A stretch of DNA of 64,000 bases from Chryseobacterium oryctis (lineage in GTDB: Bacteria; Bacteroidota; Bacteroidia; Flavobacteriales; Weeksellaceae). Position 1 is the first letter of the stretch; every line of letters begins with the position of its first letter. Of this stretch, positions 37,901 to 45,741 are shown one piece after another. The notes beneath the pieces are model-generated. The model was not told the DNA's origin and did not search any database. It was given only the letters and a program-made list of their open reading frames with translations. The DNA lies in contig NZ_JAPDHV010000007.1 of assembly GCF_025971925.1 (NCBI RefSeq), positions 62,001 through 126,000 of the forward strand, given 5' to 3'. The translations under genes and the position numbers were made by a program.

Positions 37901-38239
37901 GGTTAAGATTTCTTTCTGGTCTACAGGATTTGCATTGAGCTGAACTTCTTTTTTTACAGATTCATAATTGCTCTGTAAAGTATCAACATTCCAAAGAGCA
38001 ATACTGATGATAATGGAAGTGGATTCGCTTTCAAAAAAGTCTGACCAATCACCTTCTTTTATGTTATATTCCCCATAAAAATCAACATACTTAGAAAGTT
38101 TCTGAACAAACAAAATGAAATCTTCTTCTTTTCTCTCGTCTAAAAGAAAAAAATCTGGCAATAAGGCTGGATTCAGTCTTTCATTCTGTGTAGTACCGCT
38201 ACCCTGATGAATTGACATTGAAGATGAACAGTTTTTCAT
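34946..38239 (-). CDS. eCIS baseplate J-like wedge protein (Afp11-like)
   Basis: A 1097-aa protein. The C-terminal part carries the gpJ/gp6-type baseplate pattern: YLRTSERLRHKNRAITSWDYEHILLQEFPDIYRVK, then GYVTIIPVAKS, then a domain ending with WAYDLEDADFAQSIEFSTMIKLIDN. The N-terminal ~350 residues are helical (DFFLLDERKEEDFILFVQKLSKYVDFY). Length and place match Afp11/Pvc11, the principal wedge. It lies nine bases downstream of the gp25-like gene and is translated just before the Afp12-like protein. Confidence 0.88.
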   Translation of the reverse strand: MKNCSSSMSIHQGSGTTQNERLNPALLPDFFLLDERKEEDFILFVQKLSKYVDFYGEYNIKEGDWSDFFESESTSIIISIALWNVDTLQSNYESVKKEVQLNANPVDQKEILTRYFSAIANSFKDLADKVDSLDDSIIAKESLNGSIQIIQNQLKSIIDTEIIPSSDMVQLIQSYIYVKKVQQLFGLLSSWRKYAESAIDDQLNNYDKHHPHYALFLTFLKLLSFAKEKLNEFTKKHLDFYYKDVIRTENQAAKPDQVYLIIEPYKIDPFLLAKNTVFLAGKNTEGEKKYYASTTDQAINQIKLKNFSSYHLENNQYFKVSDLIPLNGAGDSFDAFRANKEEFKEGILIASPLFFLQSGERNIFLRFNNQNIDQNQFDFYITGEKKVIEITTKSFEKKNSNSSEKYIKLTIPDTEKAIVPYDSKKHPEIVVSTQFPVLKIVPKNKNVISSVSEINIEVKVNNFKSYTLESDSGNIDIKKPFYPFSEFPKNGNGFMVSSNEFFMKKETVAEFIAEMDTGFDFIEYLGTSNILSEGNITSKKKSVEQKKIADNITDMGYSMDFNELGVYYEPTYSLIGKYNWLNDKVKTFLLDKGKRIHYSDELSTIINNFSVKEYNFKDVATQHKIRIELNYPNYAGEKYMEDYITASTLIANQETGTFPYKPRIVEFTFNYHVQEILNPLSNADSDTELYIIQPFGYKRIQNEFLKFSTLNNLEGFMYLGFEKANPKDSFSFLIQLEEGTANPQLPPAIIKWEYLSLNQWESFEDNTIADETYSFTQSGIVAVNIPDFSATTNTLFAPDLFWIRVSVSNIQAVCRILGIHAQAVKAVLTDFEQKGTVYTEITPKETISKSFKVISGVKKIKQPYASFGGRTYEEDQNLYLRTSERLRHKNRAITSWDYEHILLQEFPDIYRVKTLNHYRYDSAQISNVSAGYVTIIPVAKSSPTENINWKPLLSLNKMQVIKEFLEKISSPHVRFNVKPPKAEKVEVSFNVKFHKKEGMDTRIYVQELIKTINSFLSPWAYDLEDADFAQSIEFSTMIKLIDNQYYVDYITDFTVTQYILDENYNIKGNPIKNLSKITPQTDFTLFVPTETHNIHEI

Positions 38240-38248
38240 TTTGAATGT

Positions 38249-38662
38249 TTATGGTTTTACAAATGTTCCTTCTTTTATATAATAAGGGAATACATAGTTT
38301 TTCCTTGAGTTTGTCGCCCTTATTCTATAGGTCACTTCTATATTAATCACTCCGTTATTCGTATCTTCAGTAAAAAACTGTACGTCTATTAAATCTATTC
38401 TGGGCTCATATTTTAGAATTGCGTCTGTAATGATCCCTTTAATTTTGGTAAGGAGTGTGATGGTAATGCTCTCGTACAGCATGGAAGTCAGATCGCACCC
38501 AAAATCAGACCGCATGATTCTCTCTTTCAACTGTGTTGTAAGCAATATATGAAGACTCTGAAACACATCTTCTTCATCCGAAACAGTTTCTACAGTTGCC
38601 TCCAGTTTGTTGAACGTAGGTGGAAATGCCCATCCGGTTCCAAGAAAAGTTTTTATTTTCAT
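38249..38662 (-). CDS. eCIS gp25-like baseplate protein (Afp9-like)
   Basis: A 137-aa protein of the GPW/gp25 family. The signature is VFQSLHILLTTQLKERIMRSDFGCDLTSMLYE (the R-x-x-x-x-FG-x-x-L motif), then ILKYEPRIDL. gp25 forms part of the inner baseplate wedge and nucleates sheath assembly. Its start follows a 99-base gap after the PAAR gene, the largest but one in the operon, which contains a strong hairpin (38708-38736). Confidence 0.92.
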   Translation of the reverse strand: MKIKTFLGTGWAFPPTFNKLEATVETVSDEEDVFQSLHILLTTQLKERIMRSDFGCDLTSMLYESITITLLTKIKGIITDAILKYEPRIDLIDVQFFTEDTNNGVINIEVTYRIRATNSRKNYVFPYYIKEGTFVKP

Positions 38663-38707
38663 GGATATGAGTAGATTTTAGAAGTTAGATTTTAGACTTT
38701 TAGCTTT

Positions 38708-38736
38708 AATCATTTAAAATATTTCATTAAATGATT
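38708..38736 (-). repeat. Intra-operon hairpin between PAAR and gp25 genes
   Basis: A ten-base perfect inverted repeat, AATCATTTAA (38708-38717) and TTAAATGATT (38727-38736), with a nine-base loop, AT-only stem apart from one G/C pair. There is no T-run, so it is not a typical terminator. It may protect or process the long transcript. The spacer also has short TTAGA-rich repeats at 38677-38700. Confidence 0.4.
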
Positions 38737-38761
38737 GTCAGAAATATTGAAACGCTGAGAT

Positions 38762-39052
38762 TCAGCCACCAATATTTACTGTAGAACATCCTGCTACGAT
38801 AACACCTCCATGTGCTGTACTATCTCCCATTCGGACTGCCTGTTTCCCGCCAATCATTACCGTGGAAGAACCCATTACCACAGAATCTGGAGATCCTGTA
38901 CAAATACAGCTGTCACCTACAACCGCCGCAGGCATTCCTCCGATCATTACAGTGGAATTTGATCCCGGTATAATCGGACCTCCTACATGAGGCACAGTTC
39001 CGTTTACCATAGGACATGTGTGCATATCTGTTGCACGAGCTGCTATTCCCAT
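38762..39052 (-). CDS. PAAR-domain spike tip (Afp10-like)
   Basis: A 96-aa PAAR protein that caps the VgrG-like spike as a sharp tip. Zinc-ligand candidates are His and Cys in DMHTCP, HVGG, CICTG and TAHGG. The repeated strand pattern (STVMIGGMPAAVVGD, STVMIGGKQAVRMGD, STVNIGG) is the folded pyramid of PAAR. There is no C-terminal extension, so it carries no fused effector. It lies between the spike gene and the gp25-like gene. Confidence 0.93.
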   Translation of the reverse strand: MGIAARATDMHTCPMVNGTVPHVGGPIIPGSNSTVMIGGMPAAVVGDSCICTGSPDSVVMGSSTVMIGGKQAVRMGDSTAHGGVIVAGCSTVNIGG

Positions 39053-39104
39053 AATTATTAGTTTTTAACAAAATTATTACTCGTCAATTATCATTTTTCA
39101 TTTA

Positions 39105-40787
39105 TTAATTTAAATTGATCATTGCACCTTTCAAATCCATATTTCCTGATGCATTTCCTGCGATTTGTACACCTTCAATTTTGACGTTTCCTGTTGCTTT
39201 CAGGTTGAGATCTTTATAGCTTTCAATAGTAATTCCCTGATCATCCATTACAATTTTATTATTGTTTTCATCCTGCATAGTAATGCCTTTCAAGTCATCG
39301 CTGATGGTAATTTTATTCCCTTTTGCCGTGCTTATCTCAATGCTTTTCTTTTCGTCATCCATGATGATTTTTGTACCTTCTTTGGTAACAAATCCTCTTT
39401 TGTAGTTTTCTTCTGCGATGGGAAAAGGCATTGCTCTGTTGCTACTGTACAAACTTCCCAAAATAACGGGTGTATCCGGGTTATTCCCAATACATCCTAC
39501 AATCACCTCATCATTGATATTGGGAATGAAATAACTTCCCATTTCATTGGCTGCGTTTAAAGTCGCTAATCTTGCCCAAACTCCTTCACCGTTTTCGGAT
39601 AAAACAGGAATTCTTACCTTAATCCTAAACTGATTATTAGGATCTTCCACAATTTGTGTAACAATACCTATCTGTAATCCATTTACAGAATTTGAATGTC
39701 CCAATTCGGCATTGGCATTGTTAATCCCTGACGTTGTATTCTGTGTGAAAGACCTCTCATTCTCCAGCCCATACGTAAATTCTGTTTTCCAGCATCCGTT
39801 TTCTATAATGTGTTCTTCTGTGGTGATAAGAAGCTCTTTACCGTCAATTTCGGAATTTACTTTATTGAAAGTTATATATTCCCCGATTTTGGCTTCCAGA
39901 TTTCCAAAAGTGGCTACTTTTCCGCTGATAGAAGCAATCCTACTTTTAGCAATAATGGCATCTGCTACTTTTTGCAGAGTTTCTGGTTGTAAATTGGTTT
40001 CACTTATCCTTAGCGTATGTGGATTTTCTTCTGCTTCATTTTCGGAAGTGATTTCGCTTACCGATTGGCTTTCAATATCCCAATGCTGAATGGTTACTGA
40101 AGATTTTATCACATCAGGATCTATCCTTCCGTTAAAAGCAAAAACATTAATCCCGTTTTCCGCATTATACTTGACCTCTTTTTCTCCATTAATAATATCT
40201 ACACAGGTAAATTCTGCATTTCTTAAAACCACAGGTAACCCTATAGAATCTAAAAATCCGACAATATAATCCCAAGGAACGGTAGAACGGTTGTGAGTAA
40301 CATGTTCCTGTCCCCAACTTTGACCACTAAGATCGCTGCTCAATGTGAGATTACTGATAAAACTGGTTAATTTATCCTCAAAAGTTTCACTATCATTCTG
40401 TTCATCAGTAGAAGACTGTAAAAGGTTTAGCGCAATATCTTTACATTCTATTTTAGCAACTACATTGCAATTTTCATGATGTAAATCCAAAGATTTGATG
40501 ACTCCTTTAAAAATGGTTTTCATCTCTTTTTTATAGGATATTTTCACCTCAATAGGTAATGGAGAAGCACCTTGCGGTCTGTTTAAAGATTGTAAAGGAG
40601 AATTGTTTCCTTCTTTAAAGTCTTCATCGGAACAGATAAATGTAAATTTGGCAAACGGAATTTTATTGACTTCAAAATGAACTTTCCCCTCAGACAAAAG
40701 ATTATCCAGCCCCTGATTTTCATTATTGATCAGGAATTCTAACTTAAGCAAGGTTTCATCCGGATAAAAAGGTTTCATGTCTGGCAT
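39105..40787 (-). CDS. VgrG-like spike protein (Afp8-like)
   Basis: A 560-aa protein fusing gp27-like and gp5-like parts. The N-terminal ~350 residues form the gp27-type hub. Residues from about 370 form the OB domain (GIVTQIVEDPNNQFRIKVRIPVLSENGEGVWARLATLNA...NDEVIVGCIGNNPDTPVILGSLY). The C-terminal ~130 residues are a triple beta-helix needle with short repeats (GTKIIMDDEKKSIEISTAKGNKITISDD, then KDLNLKATGNVKIEG). It lacks a lysozyme domain, as usual for this family. The PAAR tip gene follows. Confidence 0.92.
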   Translation of the reverse strand: MPDMKPFYPDETLLKLEFLINNENQGLDNLLSEGKVHFEVNKIPFAKFTFICSDEDFKEGNNSPLQSLNRPQGASPLPIEVKISYKKEMKTIFKGVIKSLDLHHENCNVVAKIECKDIALNLLQSSTDEQNDSETFEDKLTSFISNLTLSSDLSGQSWGQEHVTHNRSTVPWDYIVGFLDSIGLPVVLRNAEFTCVDIINGEKEVKYNAENGINVFAFNGRIDPDVIKSSVTIQHWDIESQSVSEITSENEAEENPHTLRISETNLQPETLQKVADAIIAKSRIASISGKVATFGNLEAKIGEYITFNKVNSEIDGKELLITTEEHIIENGCWKTEFTYGLENERSFTQNTTSGINNANAELGHSNSVNGLQIGIVTQIVEDPNNQFRIKVRIPVLSENGEGVWARLATLNAANEMGSYFIPNINDEVIVGCIGNNPDTPVILGSLYSSNRAMPFPIAEENYKRGFVTKEGTKIIMDDEKKSIEISTAKGNKITISDDLKGITMQDENNNKIVMDDQGITIESYKDLNLKATGNVKIEGVQIAGNASGNMDLKGAMINLN

Positions 40788-40796
40788 TTCTGTTGT

Positions 40797-41567
40797 CTAT
40801 TTAATGGGTGGAAATTGTATTTTTTGTCCTACATCCAACTTTCTGAATGTGAGCAGCCTATTGTTTTTAGCAACATCTATATAATAATTTTCATTTTGAT
40901 AAATGTCCTCTGAAAGTACCGTCAGCTTGTCATTCATTTTAGCCATTCTTTCATGGGTAAGATCGGGAGAACTTTTATTCTCTTTGGCGATCATTACTTT
41001 ATAGTCTACCGTTCCTTTGAATGTACATTTCACTTTTGCACGAATGGGTCTTCCGTCTTTTCGAAACAGAGTATATTCTATTTCCATGGTTTTGAGCCTA
41101 CAATCGAGGCTGTAGCCTCCCCATAAAATTCGGAGATAAGAGGTTTCATGAGTTTCCCCATCATATCCCATCAATAGTTTTTTGAACTCCTCCACATCCT
41201 TTTCTACGGTTTCCACTTCTACAAAAGGATTTACCATTGCGGGTTTTATGGCATTAGCAATATCACCCACTGCATCAAGAAGAGATTCTTCACCATTTCC
41301 GTCTTTTATTTTCCCAGGAGGTACTACTCCAGAACTATCAAAGACAAAATCAAAACTCACCTCTTCTCCTTCTATCTTGTTGAAAGTTAAATCTGTTCCC
41401 GACGTTCCAATAGCCTGTCCTTCACAAAAGTTTACCGAGTGATGCAGAGTATATTTTTCAGGATTAAGCTGAACAAAGATGGTTTTCTTGGGAGGTTCTA
41501 TGTATTCTCTGGTAGGAAAAACCTCGATACGCATTTTATCAATAATGCCTAAAAGTCCTGATATCAT
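40797..41567 (-). CDS. LysM-containing baseplate protein (Afp7-like)
   Basis: A 256-aa protein matching Afp7/T4 gp53-type proteins, which connect tube and baseplate. The first ~190 residues include KTIFVQLNPEKYTLHHSVNF and LRILWGGYSLDCRLKTMEIEYTLF with PIRAKVKCTFKG. The C-terminal ~50 residues form a LysM (DKLTVLSEDIYQNENYYIDVAKNNRL, LDVGQKIQFPP). The start ATG overlaps the DUF5908 stop by four bases (ATGA), so the two are translationally coupled. Confidence 0.88.
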   Translation of the reverse strand: MISGLLGIIDKMRIEVFPTREYIEPPKKTIFVQLNPEKYTLHHSVNFCEGQAIGTSGTDLTFNKIEGEEVSFDFVFDSSGVVPPGKIKDGNGEESLLDAVGDIANAIKPAMVNPFVEVETVEKDVEEFKKLLMGYDGETHETSYLRILWGGYSLDCRLKTMEIEYTLFRKDGRPIRAKVKCTFKGTVDYKVMIAKENKSSPDLTHERMAKMNDKLTVLSEDIYQNENYYIDVAKNNRLLTFRKLDVGQKIQFPPIK

Positions 41568-41740
41568 CTTTCTGATTTTTCTTTAATTTTTTCCAGTACT
41601 TTTCGTATACATTCGTTAACGATTTCTGTTTTCATCTCCTGAAATTTTGAAGTATTCATTTTAAGATGATCAGGAAATCCGCTATTTTGAGGCTCGCTGA
41701 CATTTATTTTTATTTTCAGCTCTTTGATCTCAATGGCCAT
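41564..41740 (-). CDS. DUF5908 small eCIS protein, 58 aa
   Basis: A short gene found by reading the minus strand: ATG at 41740-41738, 58 codons, stop overlapping the LysM gene start. It begins MAIEIKELKIKINV and ends IVNECIRKVLEKIKEKSER, which fits the DUF5908 pattern (M-x-IEIKEL-I...V-EC...VL-x-x-x-EK-ER) found in contractile injection clusters between tube and LysM genes. Its function is unknown; size and position suggest a baseplate assembly factor. A 112-base spacer precedes it. Confidence 0.75.
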   Translation of the reverse strand: MAIEIKELKIKINVSEPQNSGFPDHLKMNTSKFQEMKTEIVNECIRKVLEKIKEKSER

Positions 41741-41803
41741 ATTAAGTAGATGTTAGAAACTACATGCCAAATATTCGATGTGAAATATTAGAAGAACACT
41801 CAC

Positions 41804-41831
41804 ACATCAATTATCATACATCAGTTATCAC
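41804..41831. repeat. Tandem 14-base duplication in an eCIS spacer
   Basis: Two adjacent copies of ACATCAnTTATCAn (41804-41817, 41818-41831), differing at two positions, in the 112-base spacer between the second tube gene and DUF5908. It may be slippage or a binding site. Confidence 0.4.
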
Positions 41832-41852
41832 TTATAATAAGAGTAATTTTAT

Positions 41853-42311
41853 CTAAAATCCGGGAACCGGTATTTCTTTGAAAAAATTGTATCTCAAGGT
41901 AATAGTTTCAATCACGATTTTGTTTTCTTCCGCGTTGAAATCTCCCAATTCATAACTCAACGGGATTGCATGAGAAACATACCATACTTTTACGGGGTTT
42001 CCATTTTCGTTGAGAAGAGTAATAATGAGATTTGCAGGAGAGAATATAAAATCTTCCAATGCCTGTGTACACCACATAGATATACCCGACATATCTGAGG
42101 TAAGACCTCTTTTCAGTACCAGATCCTGATATCCTGATCTTACGGGAAGGCTATGTTTGAATCTGTTTTGTCCGCCCTCCGTATAAGATTCTGTTTCCAT
42201 GGTTACTTTCAGCCCTGTTACGCTCTGGAACTTAGTATCTACAGAGAATTGTGGGATCAGCTCGAAAATAACTGAAAAATAAAACCCTACTATTGGATTG
42301 CTATCAGACAT
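41853..42311 (-). CDS. eCIS tube protein 2 (Afp5-like, gp19 family)
   Basis: A 152-aa inner-tube protein of the phage T4 gp19/Hcp-like family. VTGLKVTMETESYTEGGQNRFKHSLPVRSGYQDLVLKRGL is the typical loop-strand block, followed by ISMWCTQALEDF and a C-terminal ENKIVIETITLRYNFFKEI. It differs from the 145-aa paralogue encoded eight bases upstream and is best matched to the Afp5-type tube protein that joins the tube to the baseplate. It polymerises with or below the major tube protein. Confidence 0.88.
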   Translation of the reverse strand: MSDSNPIVGFYFSVIFELIPQFSVDTKFQSVTGLKVTMETESYTEGGQNRFKHSLPVRSGYQDLVLKRGLTSDMSGISMWCTQALEDFIFSPANLIITLLNENGNPVKVWYVSHAIPLSYELGDFNAEENKIVIETITLRYNFFKEIPVPGF

Positions 42312-42319
42312 GACGCTTA

Positions 42320-42757
42320 TTATTTATATTCTATAGTAAAACCATGATTGGCAACTTCTACGGTATCAATAGCTGCTTCGTTAGCATCTGCTTTCATGTC
42401 TGTACATTTTAGGGAGACAATGAAACAGTCTTTAACCGTCCAAACTACTTTTGGCTCATGATTTTCGTCTAATAATGAAATAATAAGGGTTCTTTTTTCC
42501 ACGGTATTGAGAGCCACAGTGTTGTACCAATCAAAAAATTCATTATCTCCGATGAAAACCCCTCTTTTGAGAGTGATATTGCTTACTTTCTGTAATCCCG
42601 GCATTTTCTTTTTAAAAAATTCCGGACTGGATCCTACTCTATGTTCGATTACATCCATTTCTTTATTAAGTCCTGAAACTTCTGTAAAGGCTATTTTACT
42701 TCCGCCCCAATCTACACTGAAATGAAACTTTGGCAGTGGAAAATCCATATTTGGCAT
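42320..42757 (-). CDS. eCIS major tube protein (Afp1-like, gp19 family)
   Basis: A 145-aa inner-tube subunit. FHFSVDWGGSKIAFTEVSGLNKEMDVIEHRVG and KVSNITLKRGVFIGDNEFFDWYNTV are the classic gp19/Afp1 segments, and the C terminus AAIDTVEVANHGFTIEYK is the usual closing strand. It forms stacked hexameric rings through which cargo passes. It lies 26 bases downstream of the sheath gene and eight bases upstream of the second tube gene. Confidence 0.92.
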   Translation of the reverse strand: MPNMDFPLPKFHFSVDWGGSKIAFTEVSGLNKEMDVIEHRVGSSPEFFKKKMPGLQKVSNITLKRGVFIGDNEFFDWYNTVALNTVEKRTLIISLLDENHEPKVVWTVKDCFIVSLKCTDMKADANEAAIDTVEVANHGFTIEYK

Positions 42758-42783
42758 AGCTATAGTTTTTAAAGGTTATTAGT

Positions 42784-44739
42784 TTATGATCTTTGTTGCA
42801 TTTGTTTAAATTCAAGAATGATGAATTCTGCAGGTCTTGACGGTGCATAACCTATTTTTACGATCATTCTTCCTTCTAAAATGTCTTGTGCAGACATTGT
42901 CTCATTCAAACCAACAGAAACGAAAAATGCATGCTCAGCTTTACTTCCAGCCAATGCTCCGTCATTCCATAAAGTGGTAAGGTAATTATCAATCATTCCT
43001 TTTACACTTACCCAGGTTTGAGAAACATTAGGCTCGAATACGTATTGCATACACGCTTTTTTCACAGATTCCTCAATCATATTGGCTAATCTTCTTACGT
43101 TGATATACCTCCAGTCATTACTGTTTCCGGCAAGAGTTCTTCCGCCCCAAACCAAGAATCCTTTTCCTGAGAAGCTACGGATTGGGTTGATGGATTTGCC
43201 TGTCTCATGGATATTCATACTTTCCTGATCAGAATCATTAATATCTGCCGTAACTCCTATAATTCCGTTGACACTAATGTTAGCAGGAGATTTCCAAACT
43301 CCTCTTGTAGCATCAGTTTTAGCATAAATTCCTACGATTGCTCCTGAAGGAGGAATTGTATTCATACACGATGAAAGTTTTGTAATAATCGCTGAATAGA
43401 ACGGAATCTGAACAACAAGATTGTTTTCTTCAAACAACATGAAATCATACATTTTTTTCATCATACCATCCATTGTATTAATTATACCGATATGTAATTT
43501 TTGTATAATGGCTTGTATATTCACAAAATCAGGTTCATCATGTGCAGGAACAGCAGGCGGACCAGCATCAGCAGGTATACTTACTTTTATCTTTGTGTCA
43601 AAAGGGTTTGGAGTACTTTCGGTATAGGTTGAAATATTTCCCCACACACTTTTGAACTTGGTATCATTATCCAAAGCAGAAAGATCATCAACATCAGTAA
43701 CCCCATCAGTTTTTTTCAACTTTTCATAAGATTTTTTAAAGTCTACTAAATCCTGTGCGTGTGTTTTTAGGAAATTACTGATTAAATCCTGTAAAAATGT
43801 TGCGAATTTTGTGCTAGTGATATCAGGAATATCGGGTTTGCCCACTATTTCCAATAATTTCCAGCATTTGTCTACAGCTGTTTTCAGTTTTGCACCATCA
43901 GTAATAGCTTGATGCAACTTTTTCGGATTTGTAGCATCGGCGGGAGCCGGACTAGGATTCCAAGCCGTATTAATCGTATTGTAATCATTAATTAGCTTTT
44001 CATAATCCTCGATAGATTTTTTCAAATCTGTATTGGTTGAAAAAATTCCTTTAAAATTTACTTTACCCGCTGTATTTCCATTGATATCACTAAAACGGAA
44101 ATCATAAGGAAATGCGCATTGCAAATAAGGATAATAAGCAGAGCCATATTTAAGATTCTGATTCCCTACCTTATCTCTGAAATTTGAGCTGTCAGTTTCT
44201 AATCCGTTTTCAGACTTTACATCCATCACCGTAAAACGATCCATAAGATCTGCACATTGCAATAGAGCCTGCTGATGTAACAGCCCTAATTTTGCAACAT
44301 CCAGATTAATGGCATCAGGAAATAATAAAAGAGTGGGCTCATCAAATTTTCTTAACAAATCTAATCCATTAATGAAGGCTGCTTCACTCGTAATGGCAGA
44401 TTTATACCCTCCAATAGAAACTATATAACATACACCTCCACCATTTGCATAGAACAACTTCATGCTATTGTATAATTTATACTGACTTTCTTCTACACTG
44501 CATGTGTCTTTCGGGGTATTATTTTCGTCTAGCTCTACAGTTACATTTTTTGGTGCGGGCGCCCCTCCAAAAGTCTGTTCAAATTCCATAAAAGATTTAA
44601 TTCTTGTAGGAACAGTAGGTCCTTTTTCCGTGTATCCGATAAAAGCAGGAATTGCTGTCTCTACCTGAGCAACTGAAGGCGGGAACGCATCAATTTCATT
44701 GATGTAGACTCCCGGGGTTTTGATAGAACTTACATTCAT
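42784..44739 (-). CDS. eCIS contractile sheath protein
   Basis: A 651-aa phage-type tail sheath, the only sheath gene in the operon. It begins SSIKTPGVYINEIDAFPPSVAQVETAIPAFIGYTEKGP. The conserved C-terminal domain reads INPIRSFSGKGFLVWGGRTLAGNSNDWRYINVRRLANMIEESVKKA and ends FIILEFKQMQQRS. A large central insertion (about residues 215-400, with coiled-coil-like LVDFKKSYEKLKKTDG) makes it longer than many sheaths and probably forms a surface domain. Contraction of this sheath drives the tube into the target. Confidence 0.93.
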   Translation of the reverse strand: MNVSSIKTPGVYINEIDAFPPSVAQVETAIPAFIGYTEKGPTVPTRIKSFMEFEQTFGGAPAPKNVTVELDENNTPKDTCSVEESQYKLYNSMKLFYANGGGVCYIVSIGGYKSAITSEAAFINGLDLLRKFDEPTLLLFPDAINLDVAKLGLLHQQALLQCADLMDRFTVMDVKSENGLETDSSNFRDKVGNQNLKYGSAYYPYLQCAFPYDFRFSDINGNTAGKVNFKGIFSTNTDLKKSIEDYEKLINDYNTINTAWNPSPAPADATNPKKLHQAITDGAKLKTAVDKCWKLLEIVGKPDIPDITSTKFATFLQDLISNFLKTHAQDLVDFKKSYEKLKKTDGVTDVDDLSALDNDTKFKSVWGNISTYTESTPNPFDTKIKVSIPADAGPPAVPAHDEPDFVNIQAIIQKLHIGIINTMDGMMKKMYDFMLFEENNLVVQIPFYSAIITKLSSCMNTIPPSGAIVGIYAKTDATRGVWKSPANISVNGIIGVTADINDSDQESMNIHETGKSINPIRSFSGKGFLVWGGRTLAGNSNDWRYINVRRLANMIEESVKKACMQYVFEPNVSQTWVSVKGMIDNYLTTLWNDGALAGSKAEHAFFVSVGLNETMSAQDILEGRMIVKIGYAPSRPAEFIILEFKQMQQRS

Positions 44740-44765
44740 GGCTGATAATTGTTTTTAGTTTTTAT

Positions 44766-45431
44766 TTATGTTTCTCCTTGAAATTCGCCTGATTCTATAT
44801 CTCCGATCAGACTGTTTTTATCATTCTCCCATAAGTTGATCTTCACTTTTTTAATGACTTTATCCTCAATTATAGGAGACTCCTGAATCATACATAACCT
44901 CATTTTATAAAGCATGGAGGGCATGTATTTTGATCCCAAATAAGACCACATTTGGTTCAGCTGCTCTGAAGTAAGACTTACGGTTTCCATTGTAATCTTA
45001 TAGTAATGTTCTTTTTCCAGATTATTCTTTAATTGATAATTTTCATAAGAAATAAGTTCCGTATCATCATCTTTGTAGTAAAAAGAATTATTCTGCTGAA
45101 AATAAACTATAATGTTTTTAAGTTTATCTATTCCATCCAGATATTTAGTCATATCCTTATTGTATGAAGCAAATAAAAGAGACAATATCAAATATTGAGC
45201 GGGGTTTTTGTATTTTGAAATTTTTTCCTTGTCATTCGTATTGTTAAGATATACCGTTTGATTTTTAAGCGTTTTATCTTCTTCTATATTAACAATAGAC
45301 AGGATAATCGGGGACTTAGTGTTTAAAAATTCGTCCCCATCATTTACCGTAGATATGTTAACAGTATCAATAATAGAACTGTTAGGATCTACTAGTTTAC
45401 ATAGTAATTCTATTATTTTTCGGAGATTCAT
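44766..45431 (-). CDS. DUF4255 tail terminator/cap protein (Afp16-like)
   Basis: A 221-aa protein, the first gene of the eCIS operon. It fits the DUF4255/Pvc16 N-terminal family: DEFLNTKSPIILSIVNIEEDKTLKNQTVYLN, then KYKNPAQYLILSLLFASYNKDMTKYLDGIDKLKNIIVYFQQNNSFY, then a hydrophobic ETVSLTSEQLNQMWSYLGSKYMPSMLYKMRLCMI. Afp16-type proteins cap the distal end of tube and sheath. The region upstream (45432-45696) holds the operon promoter, though only a near-consensus box is visible. Confidence 0.88.
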   Translation of the reverse strand: MNLRKIIELLCKLVDPNSSIIDTVNISTVNDGDEFLNTKSPIILSIVNIEEDKTLKNQTVYLNNTNDKEKISKYKNPAQYLILSLLFASYNKDMTKYLDGIDKLKNIIVYFQQNNSFYYKDDDTELISYENYQLKNNLEKEHYYKITMETVSLTSEQLNQMWSYLGSKYMPSMLYKMRLCMIQESPIIEDKVIKKVKINLWENDKNSLIGDIESGEFQGET

Positions 45432-45696
45432 GGGTTAGTTTTAGTCATATAAAGTTACCTAATATTTTAATACGAACATCCGTAAAATCCCTAAATTTTA
45501 TATCCGTATTTTCACTAACCCCTGTAAAGTATTTTAAACAGGACTTATTTTATATTTTAGAGCTTGGTAAAAAAATCACATCTAGAAACTGTTTATGAGG
45601 AGAATTTCTATTAAAATAATATGCACAAAACCAATAGTTGATTTATTATTACAGCAATGAGCTAATGTGGAAGATTTTAAGTTATTTGATAAATAA
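45432..45696 (-). promoter_or_regulatory. Leader/promoter region of the eCIS operon
   Basis: This is the only sizeable upstream gap of the 27.5-kb operon, so the main promoter must lie here. On the minus strand TAACTTTA at 45456-45449 is one base off the TAnnTTTG box and would give a leader of roughly 15-20 bases. No convincing -33 element is seen. Region AT-rich; no gene. Confidence 0.35.
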
Positions 45697-45741
45697 CCAC
45701 AAACAAAAAAGTCGCCAAAATGGCGACTTTTTTGTTTGTGG
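45697..45741. terminator. Perfect 21-base hairpin, likely bidirectional terminator
   Basis: Arms 45697-45717 and 45721-45741 are fully complementary with a three-base loop, with A6 and T6 runs around a GTCGCCA/TGGCGAC core. The last bases (GTGG) are also the first bases of the left end of IS copy 1, so the IS lies directly on the hairpin base. Confidence 0.7.
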
